A DNA stretch of 64,000 nt from Roseobacter sinensis (lineage in GTDB: Bacteria > Pseudomonadota > Alphaproteobacteria > Rhodobacterales > Rhodobacteraceae): the NCBI RefSeq assembly GCF_025755255.1, contig NZ_JALIEB010000001.1:186001-250000 (forward strand), given 5' to 3'. Under the pieces are notes generated by a model. The model saw only the letters and a program-made list of their open reading frames with translations, did no database searches and was not told the origin of the DNA. This document shows, in pieces, positions 8,094 through 17,700 of this stretch. The stretch's first letter is position 1; each line of letters opens with the position of its first letter. Position numbers and translations under genes: made by a program.

Positions 8094-9644
8094 ATGCCGA
8101 TTTGGGACATTGCAGCCGTGATTGCTGCTGCTGCGCTCAGCACGGGCGCCGCACTGTTCTGGATAGTGCGGTCCATCCAGGCCGCGCCGCCCGCAGGGCC
8201 CGGAACCGGGGGCGAAAGCCGCCCTGACGGCATCTCCTTTCTGTTTGACAAAGAGAATCTGCATCACGCCTCGGAAACCGCGCAGCAGCTCTATCGGCTG
8301 GTCCCGGGCCAGGACGACTGGGAGACATGGCGCGAACGCATGCTGAACCGCTTTCCGGGGCTTCCGGAACGTCCCTTGCCCAATCAGCCGGGCGATCTCA
8401 CCATTGCGGCGCGACATGCAGAGGACACCGCAACACTGAAACTGACCAGCCGCGGTCAGTTCACGCAGATCCACATGGATGACGACCGCATGATCAACGC
8501 GGCCCAGTCCCAGAAACTGCGTGCGCTGCACCGCGAACTGGCCGACTTGCGCCGCGCGAGCGATACGACCCCGCACGCGGTCTGGCAGGTGGACACAGCG
8601 GGCAAGGTAACCTGGCACAATGCAGCCTACGAAGATCTCTACACTCGGCTGCACAACACGGCGCCGCAACCGACGGCGCCTGTCTTTGATGTGGCCGACG
8701 CTCTGAACGAAAAGACCGGACGGCAGCGGGTGTCGACGAAATCCGCGATCGACGGCAAGAAGGATTGGTATGACGTCAATGCGGTGACGGTCGGTGACAT
8801 CACCATCTTCCACGCGGTCGACGTAAACGCGGTGGTGAAATCCGAGGTGGCTCAGCGCAATTTCGTGCAGACCCTGGCCAAGACCTTCGCGCAGCTGTCG
8901 ATCGGCCTTGCGATCTTCGACCGCAACGGCCAGCTGGCCCTCTTCAACCCCGCGCTGATCGATCTGACGGACCTGCCGGCAGACTTCCTGAGCGGTCGGC
9001 CCACGCTGCTGTCGTTCTTCGACCGGATGCGCGAGAACCGGCGAATGCCCGAACCCAAGAACTACCACTCCTGGCGGCAGGAGATCTCCGAGGTGATCGC
9101 CGCGGCCACCGACGGGCGCTATCAGGAGACCTGGACGCTGGAGACCGGCCAGACGTATCGCGTCCGCGGCCGCCCGCACCCCGACGGGGCGATTGCCTTT
9201 CTGATCGAGGATATCAGCGCCGAGGTGTCGCTGACCCGCAACTTCCGGGCCGAGCTTGAATTGGGGCAGTCCCTCATGGATACATTCGAGGAGGCACTCG
9301 TTGTCTTCTCGTCCACCGGAGTGCTGACGTTCTGCAACCGCGCCTATCGCGAGCTTTGGGGGCTGGACCCGGACAACTCCTTCGCCGACGTCACCATTGC
9401 GGATTCGGTGCAGGAGTGGAAGCGGCAGTGCAAGCCCGGCGCACGCTGGGCAGCGTTGACCGACTTCGTCCGCGGCTATGGCGAGCGGACCAGCTGGGAC
9501 ATGCCGGCGACCCTCGTCAAGGGGCCGGTTCTGGCCTGCACCGTCTCGCGGATCGCATCGGGTGCCACGGTAATCCGGTTCATCAGCGACGACACCGAAA
9601 AGAGCCGCTCGAGGCTCTCCGGACACATCCAACGCAGCGCCTGA
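8094..9644 (+). CDS. divL: Membrane-anchored multi-PAS protein, DivL-like
   Basis: The 516-residue protein has one N-terminal transmembrane helix (about residues 4-26), a polar region and then at least three PAS-type segments: HAVWQVDTAGKVTWHNAAYE, LSIGLAIFDRNGQLALFNPA and EALVVFSSTGVLTFCNRAYR. No histidine-kinase H-box or ATPase domain follows; the protein ends after the third PAS. From memory, the Rhodobacter capsulatus PAS protein called DivL, which affects CtrA phosphorylation and gene transfer agent production, is encoded next to the regB region; this gene is the likely equivalent. An in-frame start at 8055 is possible. The DivL name is inference. Confidence 0.65.
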   Translation: MPIWDIAAVIAAAALSTGAALFWIVRSIQAAPPAGPGTGGESRPDGISFLFDKENLHHASETAQQLYRLVPGQDDWETWRERMLNRFPGLPERPLPNQPGDLTIAARHAEDTATLKLTSRGQFTQIHMDDDRMINAAQSQKLRALHRELADLRRASDTTPHAVWQVDTAGKVTWHNAAYEDLYTRLHNTAPQPTAPVFDVADALNEKTGRQRVSTKSAIDGKKDWYDVNAVTVGDITIFHAVDVNAVVKSEVAQRNFVQTLAKTFAQLSIGLAIFDRNGQLALFNPALIDLTDLPADFLSGRPTLLSFFDRMRENRRMPEPKNYHSWRQEISEVIAAATDGRYQETWTLETGQTYRVRGRPHPDGAIAFLIEDISAEVSLTRNFRAELELGQSLMDTFEEALVVFSSTGVLTFCNRAYRELWGLDPDNSFADVTIADSVQEWKRQCKPGARWAALTDFVRGYGERTSWDMPATLVKGPVLACTVSRIASGATVIRFISDDTEKSRSRLSGHIQRSA

Positions 9645-9706
9645 CGCCCTTTGCCTCTTGCGGCGGCTCTCGGGCGCGGTAAGCATGGGGCATGGGTGCG
9701 GGCAGT

Positions 9707-10162
9707 ATGACTCTCAACATTGATGGCAGCGACGCAACCGCCCGTTTTGCGGCGGCGCTCGGCGCGCAGCTGCATCCCGGGGACACCGTGCTGCTGAACG
9801 GCCCGGTGGGCGCGGGCAAGACCCATCTTGCCCGGCATCTGATCCAGTCGATCCTGCCGCACCCCGAGGATATCCCCTCGCCGACCTTCACCATCGTACA
9901 GACCTACGAGACCACCCGCGGGCCGCTCTGGCATGCCGATCTCTACCGCATCGGAACCGTGGACGAGGTCGAGGAGCTGGGCCTGGCCGATGCCTTCGAG
10001 ACCGCGATCTGCCTCGTGGAATGGCCGGATCGGCTCGGCGCCCTGCGGCCTGACGGCGCGCTCGAGATCTGGCTCGACGCTGGCGCATCAGACAACGACC
10101 GCATTCTGCGCGCCCTCTGGCAGGCGCCGCAGTGGCAAGAGAGGCTGAAGACAGCGGCATGA
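9707..10162 (+). CDS. tsaE: tRNA threonylcarbamoyladenosine biosynthesis ATPase TsaE
   Basis: A 151-residue P-loop protein with Walker A GPVGAGKTH, the family segment SPTFTIVQTYE and the Asp/Tyr motif WHADLYRIGTVDEVEELGL. TsaE binds the TsaB-TsaD complex and drives the cycle that makes t6A37 on ANN-decoding tRNAs. The start at 9707 gives the usual MTL... N-terminus; an ATG at 9692 would add five residues and neither has a strong ribosome site. Its stop overlaps amgK (ATGA), so translation is coupled. The tsaE-amgK-murU order is common in alphaproteobacteria. Confidence 0.93.
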   Translation: MTLNIDGSDATARFAAALGAQLHPGDTVLLNGPVGAGKTHLARHLIQSILPHPEDIPSPTFTIVQTYETTRGPLWHADLYRIGTVDEVEELGLADAFETAICLVEWPDRLGALRPDGALEIWLDAGASDNDRILRALWQAPQWQERLKTAA

Positions 10163-11181
10163 CGGCGCGCGCAGCGGATCTGGCACAGTTCATAGCCCAA
10201 GCGGGCTGGTCTGCGGCGGAGCGGGCGCCATTGGCGGGCGATGCCTCGAACCGCCGCTACGAGCGGCTCTGCCTGCCGAATGGTACGCGCGCTGTCCTGA
10301 TGGACGCCCCTCCGGACAAAGGCGAAGACGTGCGGCCCTTCGTGCAGATTGCCACCTATCTTACCGGTCTCGCGCTGAGCGCCCCGGAGATCTTCGCCCA
10401 GGACCCGGCGCGCGGCTTTCTGCTTCTCGAAGATCTTGGAGATGCGCTCTTTGCGCGGGTGCTTGAGACAAAGCCCGAGCTTGAAACCCCGCTCTACGAG
10501 GCAGCTACCGACGCGCTGCTGCACCTGCATCGCGCCGAACCGCTTGCGCTGGCACCCTACGATGCGGCGACCATGGCGCCGCTCGCTGCGCTTGCCTTTG
10601 ACTGGTATCAGTTCGGCATCACGGGCGCAGTGGACGAAGCCGCGCGGGAGCAGTTTCTCGCCGCCATCACGCCGCTTTTGTCGAGGCTCGACGAACAGCC
10701 ACGCGTGCTGATCCAGCGAGACTATCACGCGGAGAACCTGCTGTGGCTGCCGGATCGGACAGGAGTTGCCCGGGTCGGGCTGCTCGACTTTCAGGACGCG
10801 ATGCTGGGCCATCCGGCCTATGATCTGGTCTCGGTGCTGCAAGACGCGCGCCGGGATCTTCAGCCCGAAACCGAAGCGCGGATGATCGCGCGCTTTCTCG
10901 CGCAGACCCCGCAGCAGGACAGCAGCTTCCGAGAAGCCTACGCGATACTGGGCGCCCAGCGCAATCTGCGCATTCTTGGCGTCTTCGCGCGGCTCTGCCT
11001 GCGGGATGGAAAGGCGCACTACGTCGATCTGATTCCCCGCGTCTGGGCGCATATCGAAACCAATCTCGCCCATCCGGCGCTGGCCCCCGTCGCCGCCATC
11101 CTTCGCGAGGCGCTGCCAAAACCGACACCGGACGTTCTGACCGCACTGAGGACAAAATGCGCGACCTGCCCGGATCGGTGA
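10159..11181 (+). CDS. amgK: N-acetylmuramate/N-acetylglucosamine anomeric kinase AmgK
   Basis: A 340-residue aminoglycoside-phosphotransferase-fold kinase. It shows the nucleotide loop GDASNRRYERL, the catalytic loop LIQRDYHAENLLWLP (Asp and Asn) and the metal-binding LLDFQDAMLGHPAYDL. AmgK phosphorylates the anomeric carbon of MurNAc or GlcNAc during peptidoglycan recycling, bypassing de novo UDP-MurNAc synthesis. The assignment from the general APH family to AmgK rests on the next gene, murU, its pathway partner. The start ATG overlaps the tsaE stop by four bases; the 3' end overlaps murU. Confidence 0.9.
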   Translation: MTARAADLAQFIAQAGWSAAERAPLAGDASNRRYERLCLPNGTRAVLMDAPPDKGEDVRPFVQIATYLTGLALSAPEIFAQDPARGFLLLEDLGDALFARVLETKPELETPLYEAATDALLHLHRAEPLALAPYDAATMAPLAALAFDWYQFGITGAVDEAAREQFLAAITPLLSRLDEQPRVLIQRDYHAENLLWLPDRTGVARVGLLDFQDAMLGHPAYDLVSVLQDARRDLQPETEARMIARFLAQTPQQDSSFREAYAILGAQRNLRILGVFARLCLRDGKAHYVDLIPRVWAHIETNLAHPALAPVAAILREALPKPTPDVLTALRTKCATCPDR

Positions 11182-11849
11182 TGCTCTTTGCAGCGGGCTT
11201 CGGGGCGCGAATGCGCCCGCTGACCGACGACCGGCCCAAGCCGCTGGTCGACGTGGCGGGGCGACCGCTGATCGACCACGCGCTCGATCAGATCACCGGC
11301 ATTCCACCGGAACGCATCGTCGCCAATCTGCACTACCGGCCCGACCAACTGGCCCGGCATCTGGCCGAGCGCGGGGTACAGACCGTGCTGGAGCACCCCG
11401 AGATTCTCGACACAGGCGGCGGCCTGCGCAACGCCCTTCCGCAGCTTGGCGCAGGCCCCGTCTTCACCCTCAACACCGACACGATCTGGAAAGGCCCAAG
11501 CCCGCTTGATGTGCTGCGCGCTGCCTGGCAGCCGGACATCATGGATGCGCTGCTGATCTGTGTGCCGCTGGCCCAGACGCATGCGTATGCCGGGCAGGGC
11601 GACTTCGTTCTGGATGCGGAGAACCGGCTCGGACGGGGGGCGGGGCACGTCTATGGCGGGGCCCAGATCATCCGGACGGACCGGCTGGCCGAGATCCCCG
11701 AGGCGGCCTTTTCGCTCAATCGCATCTGGGACCTGATGCACGCCGAGGGCCGACTCTTCGGTGTCCGCTATCCGGGGCGGTGGTGCGATGTCGGCCATCC
11801 TGCGGGGATCGCCGCCGCCGAGGCGCTGCTGGCGGACCCGCATGTTTGA
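11157..11849 (+). CDS. murU: N-acetylmuramate alpha-1-phosphate uridylyltransferase MurU
   Basis: A 230-residue sugar nucleotidyltransferase. The signature is LFAAGFGARMRPLTDDRPKP, with the nucleotide-binding Lys in PKPLVDVAGRPLIDHAL and the metal-binding pattern TLNTDTIW. MurU converts MurNAc-1-phosphate and UTP to UDP-MurNAc, the step after AmgK. The start at 11157 keeps eight residues before the glycine loop, as in relatives. A second ATG at 11181 overlaps the amgK stop by one base and is the alternative. The end overlaps addB by eight bases. Confidence 0.9.
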   Translation: MRDLPGSVMLFAAGFGARMRPLTDDRPKPLVDVAGRPLIDHALDQITGIPPERIVANLHYRPDQLARHLAERGVQTVLEHPEILDTGGGLRNALPQLGAGPVFTLNTDTIWKGPSPLDVLRAAWQPDIMDALLICVPLAQTHAYAGQGDFVLDAENRLGRGAGHVYGGAQIIRTDRLAEIPEAAFSLNRIWDLMHAEGRLFGVRYPGRWCDVGHPAGIAAAEALLADPHV

Positions 11850-14799
11850 CGACGACGCGCATCCGCGGGTCTTCGGCGTCGCACCCGGGGTGGATTTTCC
11901 GAAAGCCCTGGTCAACGGGCTGATGGCGCGCATGTCGGGCCAGCCGCCCGAGGCCATGGCGCGCGTGCAGCTGATCGTCAACACCCGGCGCATGCAGCGG
12001 CGGCTGCGGGCCCTCTTCGAGACGCAGGGCGCGATGCTGCTGCCGCGTCTGCGGCTGATCACCGAGCTCGATGCGCTTGATCCGGGGCTGGCTATCCCGC
12101 CACCGCTGCCGCCCTTGCGACGGCGGCTGGAGCTCATTGCCCTTGTCTCGCGCCTGCTGGAGCGCGAAAAGGATCTCGCGCCGCACACCTCGCTCTATGA
12201 CCTGACGGACAGCCTCGCGGCTTTGATCGACGAGATGCAGGGCGAGGGGGTCAGTGCCGAGCGTATCGCGGCGCTCGACGTGACCGATCAGTCGGGTCAC
12301 TGGCAGCGTGCGCTTCAGTTCATCCGGATCGCGCAGGCCTATCTCGACCAAAGCGGGACGGCTCCCGATCAGGAAGCCCGGCAACGCCTGCTCGTGATGG
12401 CACTGGCCGAGACATGGGCCGCCCATCCGCCTGCGGATCCGGTCCTGATCGCAGGCTCCACCGGATCGCGCGGGACGACCGCGGTGCTGATGCAGGCTGT
12501 GGCCGCCCTGCCGCAAGGGGCGCTGATCCTGCCGGGGTTTGACTTCGACATGCCCGCCACGGTCTGGGCGAGGCTCGGCGACGCGCTCCTGTCCGAAGAT
12601 CACCCGCAGTACCGATTTCACAAGCTTCTGTGTGCGATGGGCCGCGCCTCATCGGATGTGCGCCTCTGGGACAGCCAGCCGCCGCCGTCGGCCGCGCGCA
12701 ATGCGCTCGTCTCGCTTTCGCTGCGCCCCGCGCCGGTGACCGATGCCTGGCTGACCGAAGGCGCGCGGCTCACCGGCATTGCCGAGGCCACGGCCGATGT
12801 CACCCTGCTCGATGCCCCGAGCCCGCGCGACGAGGCGCTGGCCATCGCCCTGCGCCTGCGTCTGGCTGCCGAGCGGGGCGAGACCGCGGCGCTGATCACC
12901 CCTGACCGGGTGCTGACCCGCCAGGTCACCGCCGCCCTCGATCAGTGGGACATCCTGCCCGACGATTCCGCAGGCACGCCGCTGCACCTCACGCCCCCGG
13001 GGCGGTTCCTGCGGCATGTGGCCCAGCTTTTCGTCCGGCGACTCGATGCCGAGGCGCTGCTGACGCTGCTCAAGCATCCGCTGACCCATAGTGGTGCTGC
13101 GCGCGGGCCGCATGTGCTGAACACCCAGCGGCTCGAATTGAGCATCCGCCAACGCGGGCTGCCCTACCCGGATCAGGACGGGCTGCGACGCCTGTTGCAA
13201 AACGCCGTCCGCACGCCGGCCGAGCAGGACAGCCTGCTCGCCTGGGCCGATTGGGTCGGCCAGACGTTCACGGGTTTGGACCACAGCGGCGCGCGGCCGC
13301 TTGAGCATTGGGTCTCCGATCACATCGCGCTGGCCGAACGCATCGCCGGTGGACCCGACAGCACGGACGCGGGCGAACTATGGCAAAAGAAGGCCGGGCA
13401 AGGCGCGCAGCAGGCCATGACCACGCTGGCCGATCAGGCCGCTTTCGGAGCGCCCATGACCGCCTCTGACTATGCCGATCTCATCGGCGCACTCCTCTCT
13501 GACGGTGAGGTCCGCGACCGTGACGCGCCGCACCCCGACATCATGATCTGGGGCACGCTGGAGGCGCGGGTGCAGGGGGCCGATCTGGTGATCCTGGCCG
13601 GGCTCAACGAAGGCACCTGGCCCGAGGCGCCCGCCCCCGACCCCTGGCTCAACCGGGCGCTGCGCCACCAGGCCGGTCTGCTGTTGCCGGAACGGCGGAT
13701 TGGCCTCTCGGCCCACGATTACCAGCAGGCCATTGGCGCAAAGGAGGTCTGGCTCACCCGATCCATCCGCTCCGATGACGCCGAAACCGTGGTATCGCGT
13801 TGGCTCAACCGGCTGCGCAATCTGCTGGACGGTCTGCACGCGCAGGGCGGGCCCGAGGCACTGGCCGGGATGCTGGCCCGCGGCGACGACTGGCTGGGGC
13901 GGGTGCGCGCCTTCGAGGCTGTTGCGCCCGTAGCCCCGGCGCACCGTCCCTCGCCCAAACCGCCCAAAGCCGCCCGGCCGAGCACCCTGTCCGTGACCGA
14001 CATCAAGCGGCTCATCCGGGACCCTTACGCGATCTACGCGCGCCATGTCCTGCGGCTGAAGGACTTGGGCCCGCTGGTGCAAAGCCCCGATGCGCTGATG
14101 CGTGGCACCCTGGCGCATGACATTCTCGAACGGTTTGTCCGGAACACGCAAAGCGACCCCGGAACGCTCACCGCCGATCACCTGATGCAGGTGGCACGGG
14201 CGGTCATGCTGGACCACGTTCCGTGGCCGGCCGCGCGCGCGATGTGGCTGGCGCGGATCGAGCGGATCGCACAGTGGTTCGTGGCGCACGAACAGGGGCG
14301 GCAGCGCACGGCAACCCCCGTGGCCTTCGAAGATCAGGCCAAGGGGCGGTTGGTCTGGCCCGATATCGGCTTCACCCTGAACGCACGCGCGGACCGGATC
14401 GACCGAAACGCCACGGGCGAATTCCTGATTTACGACTACAAGACAGGCAAGCCGCCCACGGCCCGGCAGCAGGCGACCTTTGACAAGCAGCTGCTGATCG
14501 AAGCGGCGATGATCGAAGAGGGCGCCTTCACCGAGATCGGAGCGGGGCCGGTTGCCCTCGCGCGGTTCATCGGGCTGGGCGCGGATCCGACAGAAGTCGA
14601 TGCGCCGCTCGACGCCGAGCCGCCCGCCCGCGTTCTGAGCAACCTGCGCGCGCTGATCGAGGCCTATCTCGATCCCGGTCAGGGCTTCACCTCGCGGCGG
14701 ATGATGCAGCAGGACGCCAATGCGGGCGACTACGATCAGCTCGCCCGCTTCGGCGAATGGGATGTAACGGACGATCCGCAGCCGGAGGATCTGTCGTGA
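11842..14799 (+). CDS. addB: Double-strand break repair protein AddB (alphaproteobacterial type)
   Basis: A 985-residue subunit of the AddAB helicase-nuclease, the alphaproteobacterial counterpart of RecBCD, which resects double-strand breaks for RecA. The N-terminal part is a degenerate helicase-like region (VQLIVNTRRMQRRLRALFE). The middle has LVILAGLNEGTWPE. The C-terminus carries the RecB-family nuclease core, ADRIDRNATGEFLIYDYKTG, with Asp and Lys catalytic residues. The start at 11842 gives MFDDDAHPRVFGV and overlaps murU by eight bases. The stop overlaps the addA GTG start (GTGA), so the two subunits are translationally coupled. Confidence 0.93.
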   Translation: MFDDDAHPRVFGVAPGVDFPKALVNGLMARMSGQPPEAMARVQLIVNTRRMQRRLRALFETQGAMLLPRLRLITELDALDPGLAIPPPLPPLRRRLELIALVSRLLEREKDLAPHTSLYDLTDSLAALIDEMQGEGVSAERIAALDVTDQSGHWQRALQFIRIAQAYLDQSGTAPDQEARQRLLVMALAETWAAHPPADPVLIAGSTGSRGTTAVLMQAVAALPQGALILPGFDFDMPATVWARLGDALLSEDHPQYRFHKLLCAMGRASSDVRLWDSQPPPSAARNALVSLSLRPAPVTDAWLTEGARLTGIAEATADVTLLDAPSPRDEALAIALRLRLAAERGETAALITPDRVLTRQVTAALDQWDILPDDSAGTPLHLTPPGRFLRHVAQLFVRRLDAEALLTLLKHPLTHSGAARGPHVLNTQRLELSIRQRGLPYPDQDGLRRLLQNAVRTPAEQDSLLAWADWVGQTFTGLDHSGARPLEHWVSDHIALAERIAGGPDSTDAGELWQKKAGQGAQQAMTTLADQAAFGAPMTASDYADLIGALLSDGEVRDRDAPHPDIMIWGTLEARVQGADLVILAGLNEGTWPEAPAPDPWLNRALRHQAGLLLPERRIGLSAHDYQQAIGAKEVWLTRSIRSDDAETVVSRWLNRLRNLLDGLHAQGGPEALAGMLARGDDWLGRVRAFEAVAPVAPAHRPSPKPPKAARPSTLSVTDIKRLIRDPYAIYARHVLRLKDLGPLVQSPDALMRGTLAHDILERFVRNTQSDPGTLTADHLMQVARAVMLDHVPWPAARAMWLARIERIAQWFVAHEQGRQRTATPVAFEDQAKGRLVWPDIGFTLNARADRIDRNATGEFLIYDYKTGKPPTARQQATFDKQLLIEAAMIEEGAFTEIGAGPVALARFIGLGADPTEVDAPLDAEPPARVLSNLRALIEAYLDPGQGFTSRRMMQQDANAGDYDQLARFGEWDVTDDPQPEDLS

Positions 14800-17700
14800 C
14801 CCGGCGCGATGAGGCGACCACAGCGCAGGTGCGCGCGGCCCGGCCCGATGCCTCGACCTGGCTCGCAGCAAATGCCGGGTCCGGCAAGACGAGGGTGCTG
14901 ACCGACCGGGTGGCGCGGCTGTTGCTCGATGGCGTCGAGCCGCAGCACATCCTCTGCCTCACCTACACCAAGGCTGCCGCCTCCGAAATGCAGAACCGTC
15001 TGTTCCGCCGTCTCGGCGCCTGGGCGATGCTGCCGGAGGCGCAGCTTCAGCAATCGCTCCGCGAACTTGGTGTCGAGGGCGATATCGACAGTGCTCGGCT
15101 GATGGGCGCGCGGACCCTCTTCGCCCGTGCCATCGAGACGCCGGGCGGGCTGAAGATCCAGACGATTCACTCCTTTTGTGCGGCTCTATTAAGGCGATTC
15201 CCGCTCGAATCACGGGTGAGCCCCCAGTTCACCGAGATTGAAGACCGGGCCGCCGACCTGCTGCGTGCCGAGGTTGTCGACCAGATGGCCGACGGTGCTG
15301 ACGCTGCGCTGATCGAGGGGCTGGCGCGGCACTATACAGGCGAAGACTTCAGCAAGCTCACCCGAATGGTCGTGCAGCACCGCGAGGGGTTTGCACAACC
15401 GATGACGAGGGCCGATCTTCTCGCGCTCTTCGATCAGCCTGCCGATCTGAGCGAGGCGCAGATTGCACGTAACGTGTTCCATGGCGGCGAAGACGATCTG
15501 ATCGCGTCGATCCTGCCCGCCATGCGGGACAAGGGTGGCAACGACGGCAAGGCGGCAGAGAGGCTCGCGCTGCTTGGTCCCCTCGGATACGACCAATTGC
15601 CCGCGCTGGAGAATATCTTCCTGACCGGAGCTTCCGCGAAAGAGCCCTTCACGGCCAAAGTGGGTCGGTTCCCGACAAAGGCGACACAGGAGGCTTTGAG
15701 CGCACAGATGCCCGCCCTCGAAGCCCTGATGCAGCGCGTCGAGGACGCGCGCGACGCCCGGCTCGCCCTCGGCGCTGCCCGCAAGAGCCTCGCCTTGCAC
15801 CAGTTCGCCGGGCGGTTCATCGCGCTTTATGAAGAACAGAAACTCCTGCGCGGCTGGCTCGACTTCGACGATCTGATCTTCAAGGCGCGCGACCTGCTGA
15901 CCGATCCCGCCGTCGCCGCCTGGGTGCTCTTCCGGATCGACGGCGGGATCGACCACATCCTCGTCGACGAGGCGCAGGACACAAGCCCGGCGCAGTGGGA
16001 TGTGATCCGCAAGCTCGCCGCCGAGTTTTCCAGCGGCGAAGGCGCGCGGAAGGAGGTGCTGCGCACGCTCTTTGTCGTCGGGGACAAGAAGCAGTCGATC
16101 TACTCCTTTCAGGGTGCCGACCCGCGCGAATTCGACAGGATGCACGCCGAGTTCAAGACCAAGATGCAAGCCGCAGGCCAGCGATTCCAGAGCCTAACAC
16201 TGGCCTATTCGTTCCGATCCTCGCCCGCGGTCCTGGACGTGGTGGACGCCGCGCTGGCCGAAAAACCCGAAGCGGGCTTTGACGATGAGGCGGCGCACAA
16301 GGCCTTCAAGGCCGCCTTGCCAGGACGGGTGGACCTCTGGCCCGTGATCGAACCCCAGGAGGACAGCGACGACCGAAAATGGTTCGAGCCCCTCGACCGG
16401 CGCGGCGCGCGACATCACACTGTCATCCTCGCCGAGCAGGTCGCGGATCAGATCCGGCAGATGATCGACGGCGGAGCGACCATCCCCACAGATGCCGATG
16501 GCGGCCATGCCAAGCGGCCGGTCACTCCGGGCGACTTTCTCATCCTTGTGCAGCGCCGCTCGCAGCTCTTTGCCGAGATCATCCGCGCCTGCAAGACCCG
16601 CGATCTGCCTATTGCCGGGGCGGATCGGCTGAAGGTGGGCGGCGAACTGGCGGTGCGGGATCTGGCCGCGCTGCTGTCCTTTCTGGCCGTCGCTGAGGAC
16701 AGCCTCTCGCTTGCCACGGCCCTGCGCTCGCCGCTCTTCGGATGGAGCGAGAAGCAGCTTTTCGACCTCGCGCATGGTCGGCAGGAGGAGCACCTGTGGC
16801 AAACCCTGCGGGCACAGTCCGAGGCCCACGGCGAAACGCTCGCCGTGCTGAACGATCTGCGGGCCAATGTGGACTTCCTTCGACCCTATGATCTGATCGA
16901 GCGGATTCTGACCCGGCACGGCGGGCGCAAACGGCTGTTGGCCCGGCTGGGCCGCGAGGCCGAAGATGGCATCAATGCGCTGCTGTCCCAGGCGCTGGCC
17001 TACGAGCGCAACGCGGTGCCCAGCCTGACTGGCTTTCTGGTCTGGATGGAGACGGACGATCTCGAGATCAAACGGCAGGTCGACAATGCCTCCGACCAGG
17101 TCCGGGTGATGACCATCCACGGCGCGAAGGGTCTGGAGGCGCCCATCGTCATCCTGCCAGACATGGGCAAGCGCGACATCCAGATCAAGGATGAGATCGT
17201 CACAGTGGGGCCTCACCCGCTTTGGAAGACCGCCGCGGTAGAGATGCCCCAGGCAATGGCGCGCCGCGTGGACGAGATGAAGGAGGCACAGTTCGAGGAA
17301 CGGATGCGCCTGCTCTATGTGGCTCTAACACGGGCGGAAAAGTGGTTGATCGTCGCGGCGGCAGGTGCCTTGTCACCGCGTGACGACAGCCTCTACCAGA
17401 TCGTCGCCGCAGCGATGGACCGTCTGCCGACCGTCGAGCTTGCGTTTCAGGGGTTGAGTATCCGCCGCCATTCTCATGAAGACTGGGACGCGCTGCCCGA
17501 TGCTCACGTGGCCGCCCGGGACATCCCGTCACCGCCGCTCGACCCGCTGTTCGCGCGCACAGCGCCGGCACCGGCCCAGCCGGTTGAAACGCTTTCACCC
17601 TCCGATCTTGGCGGCACCAAGGCGCTGCCCGGCGAGACCGGTCGCGATGAAGAGGCGGCGAAAGCCTATGGCACGCTCGTGCATCGCTATCTGGAAGTCC

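Noticed and set aside
8067-9686. Long open frame (539 codons) antisense to the DivL-like gene
   Set aside because: The translation is rich in Arg, Gly and His with no recognisable domain, as expected for the shadow of a GC-rich gene.
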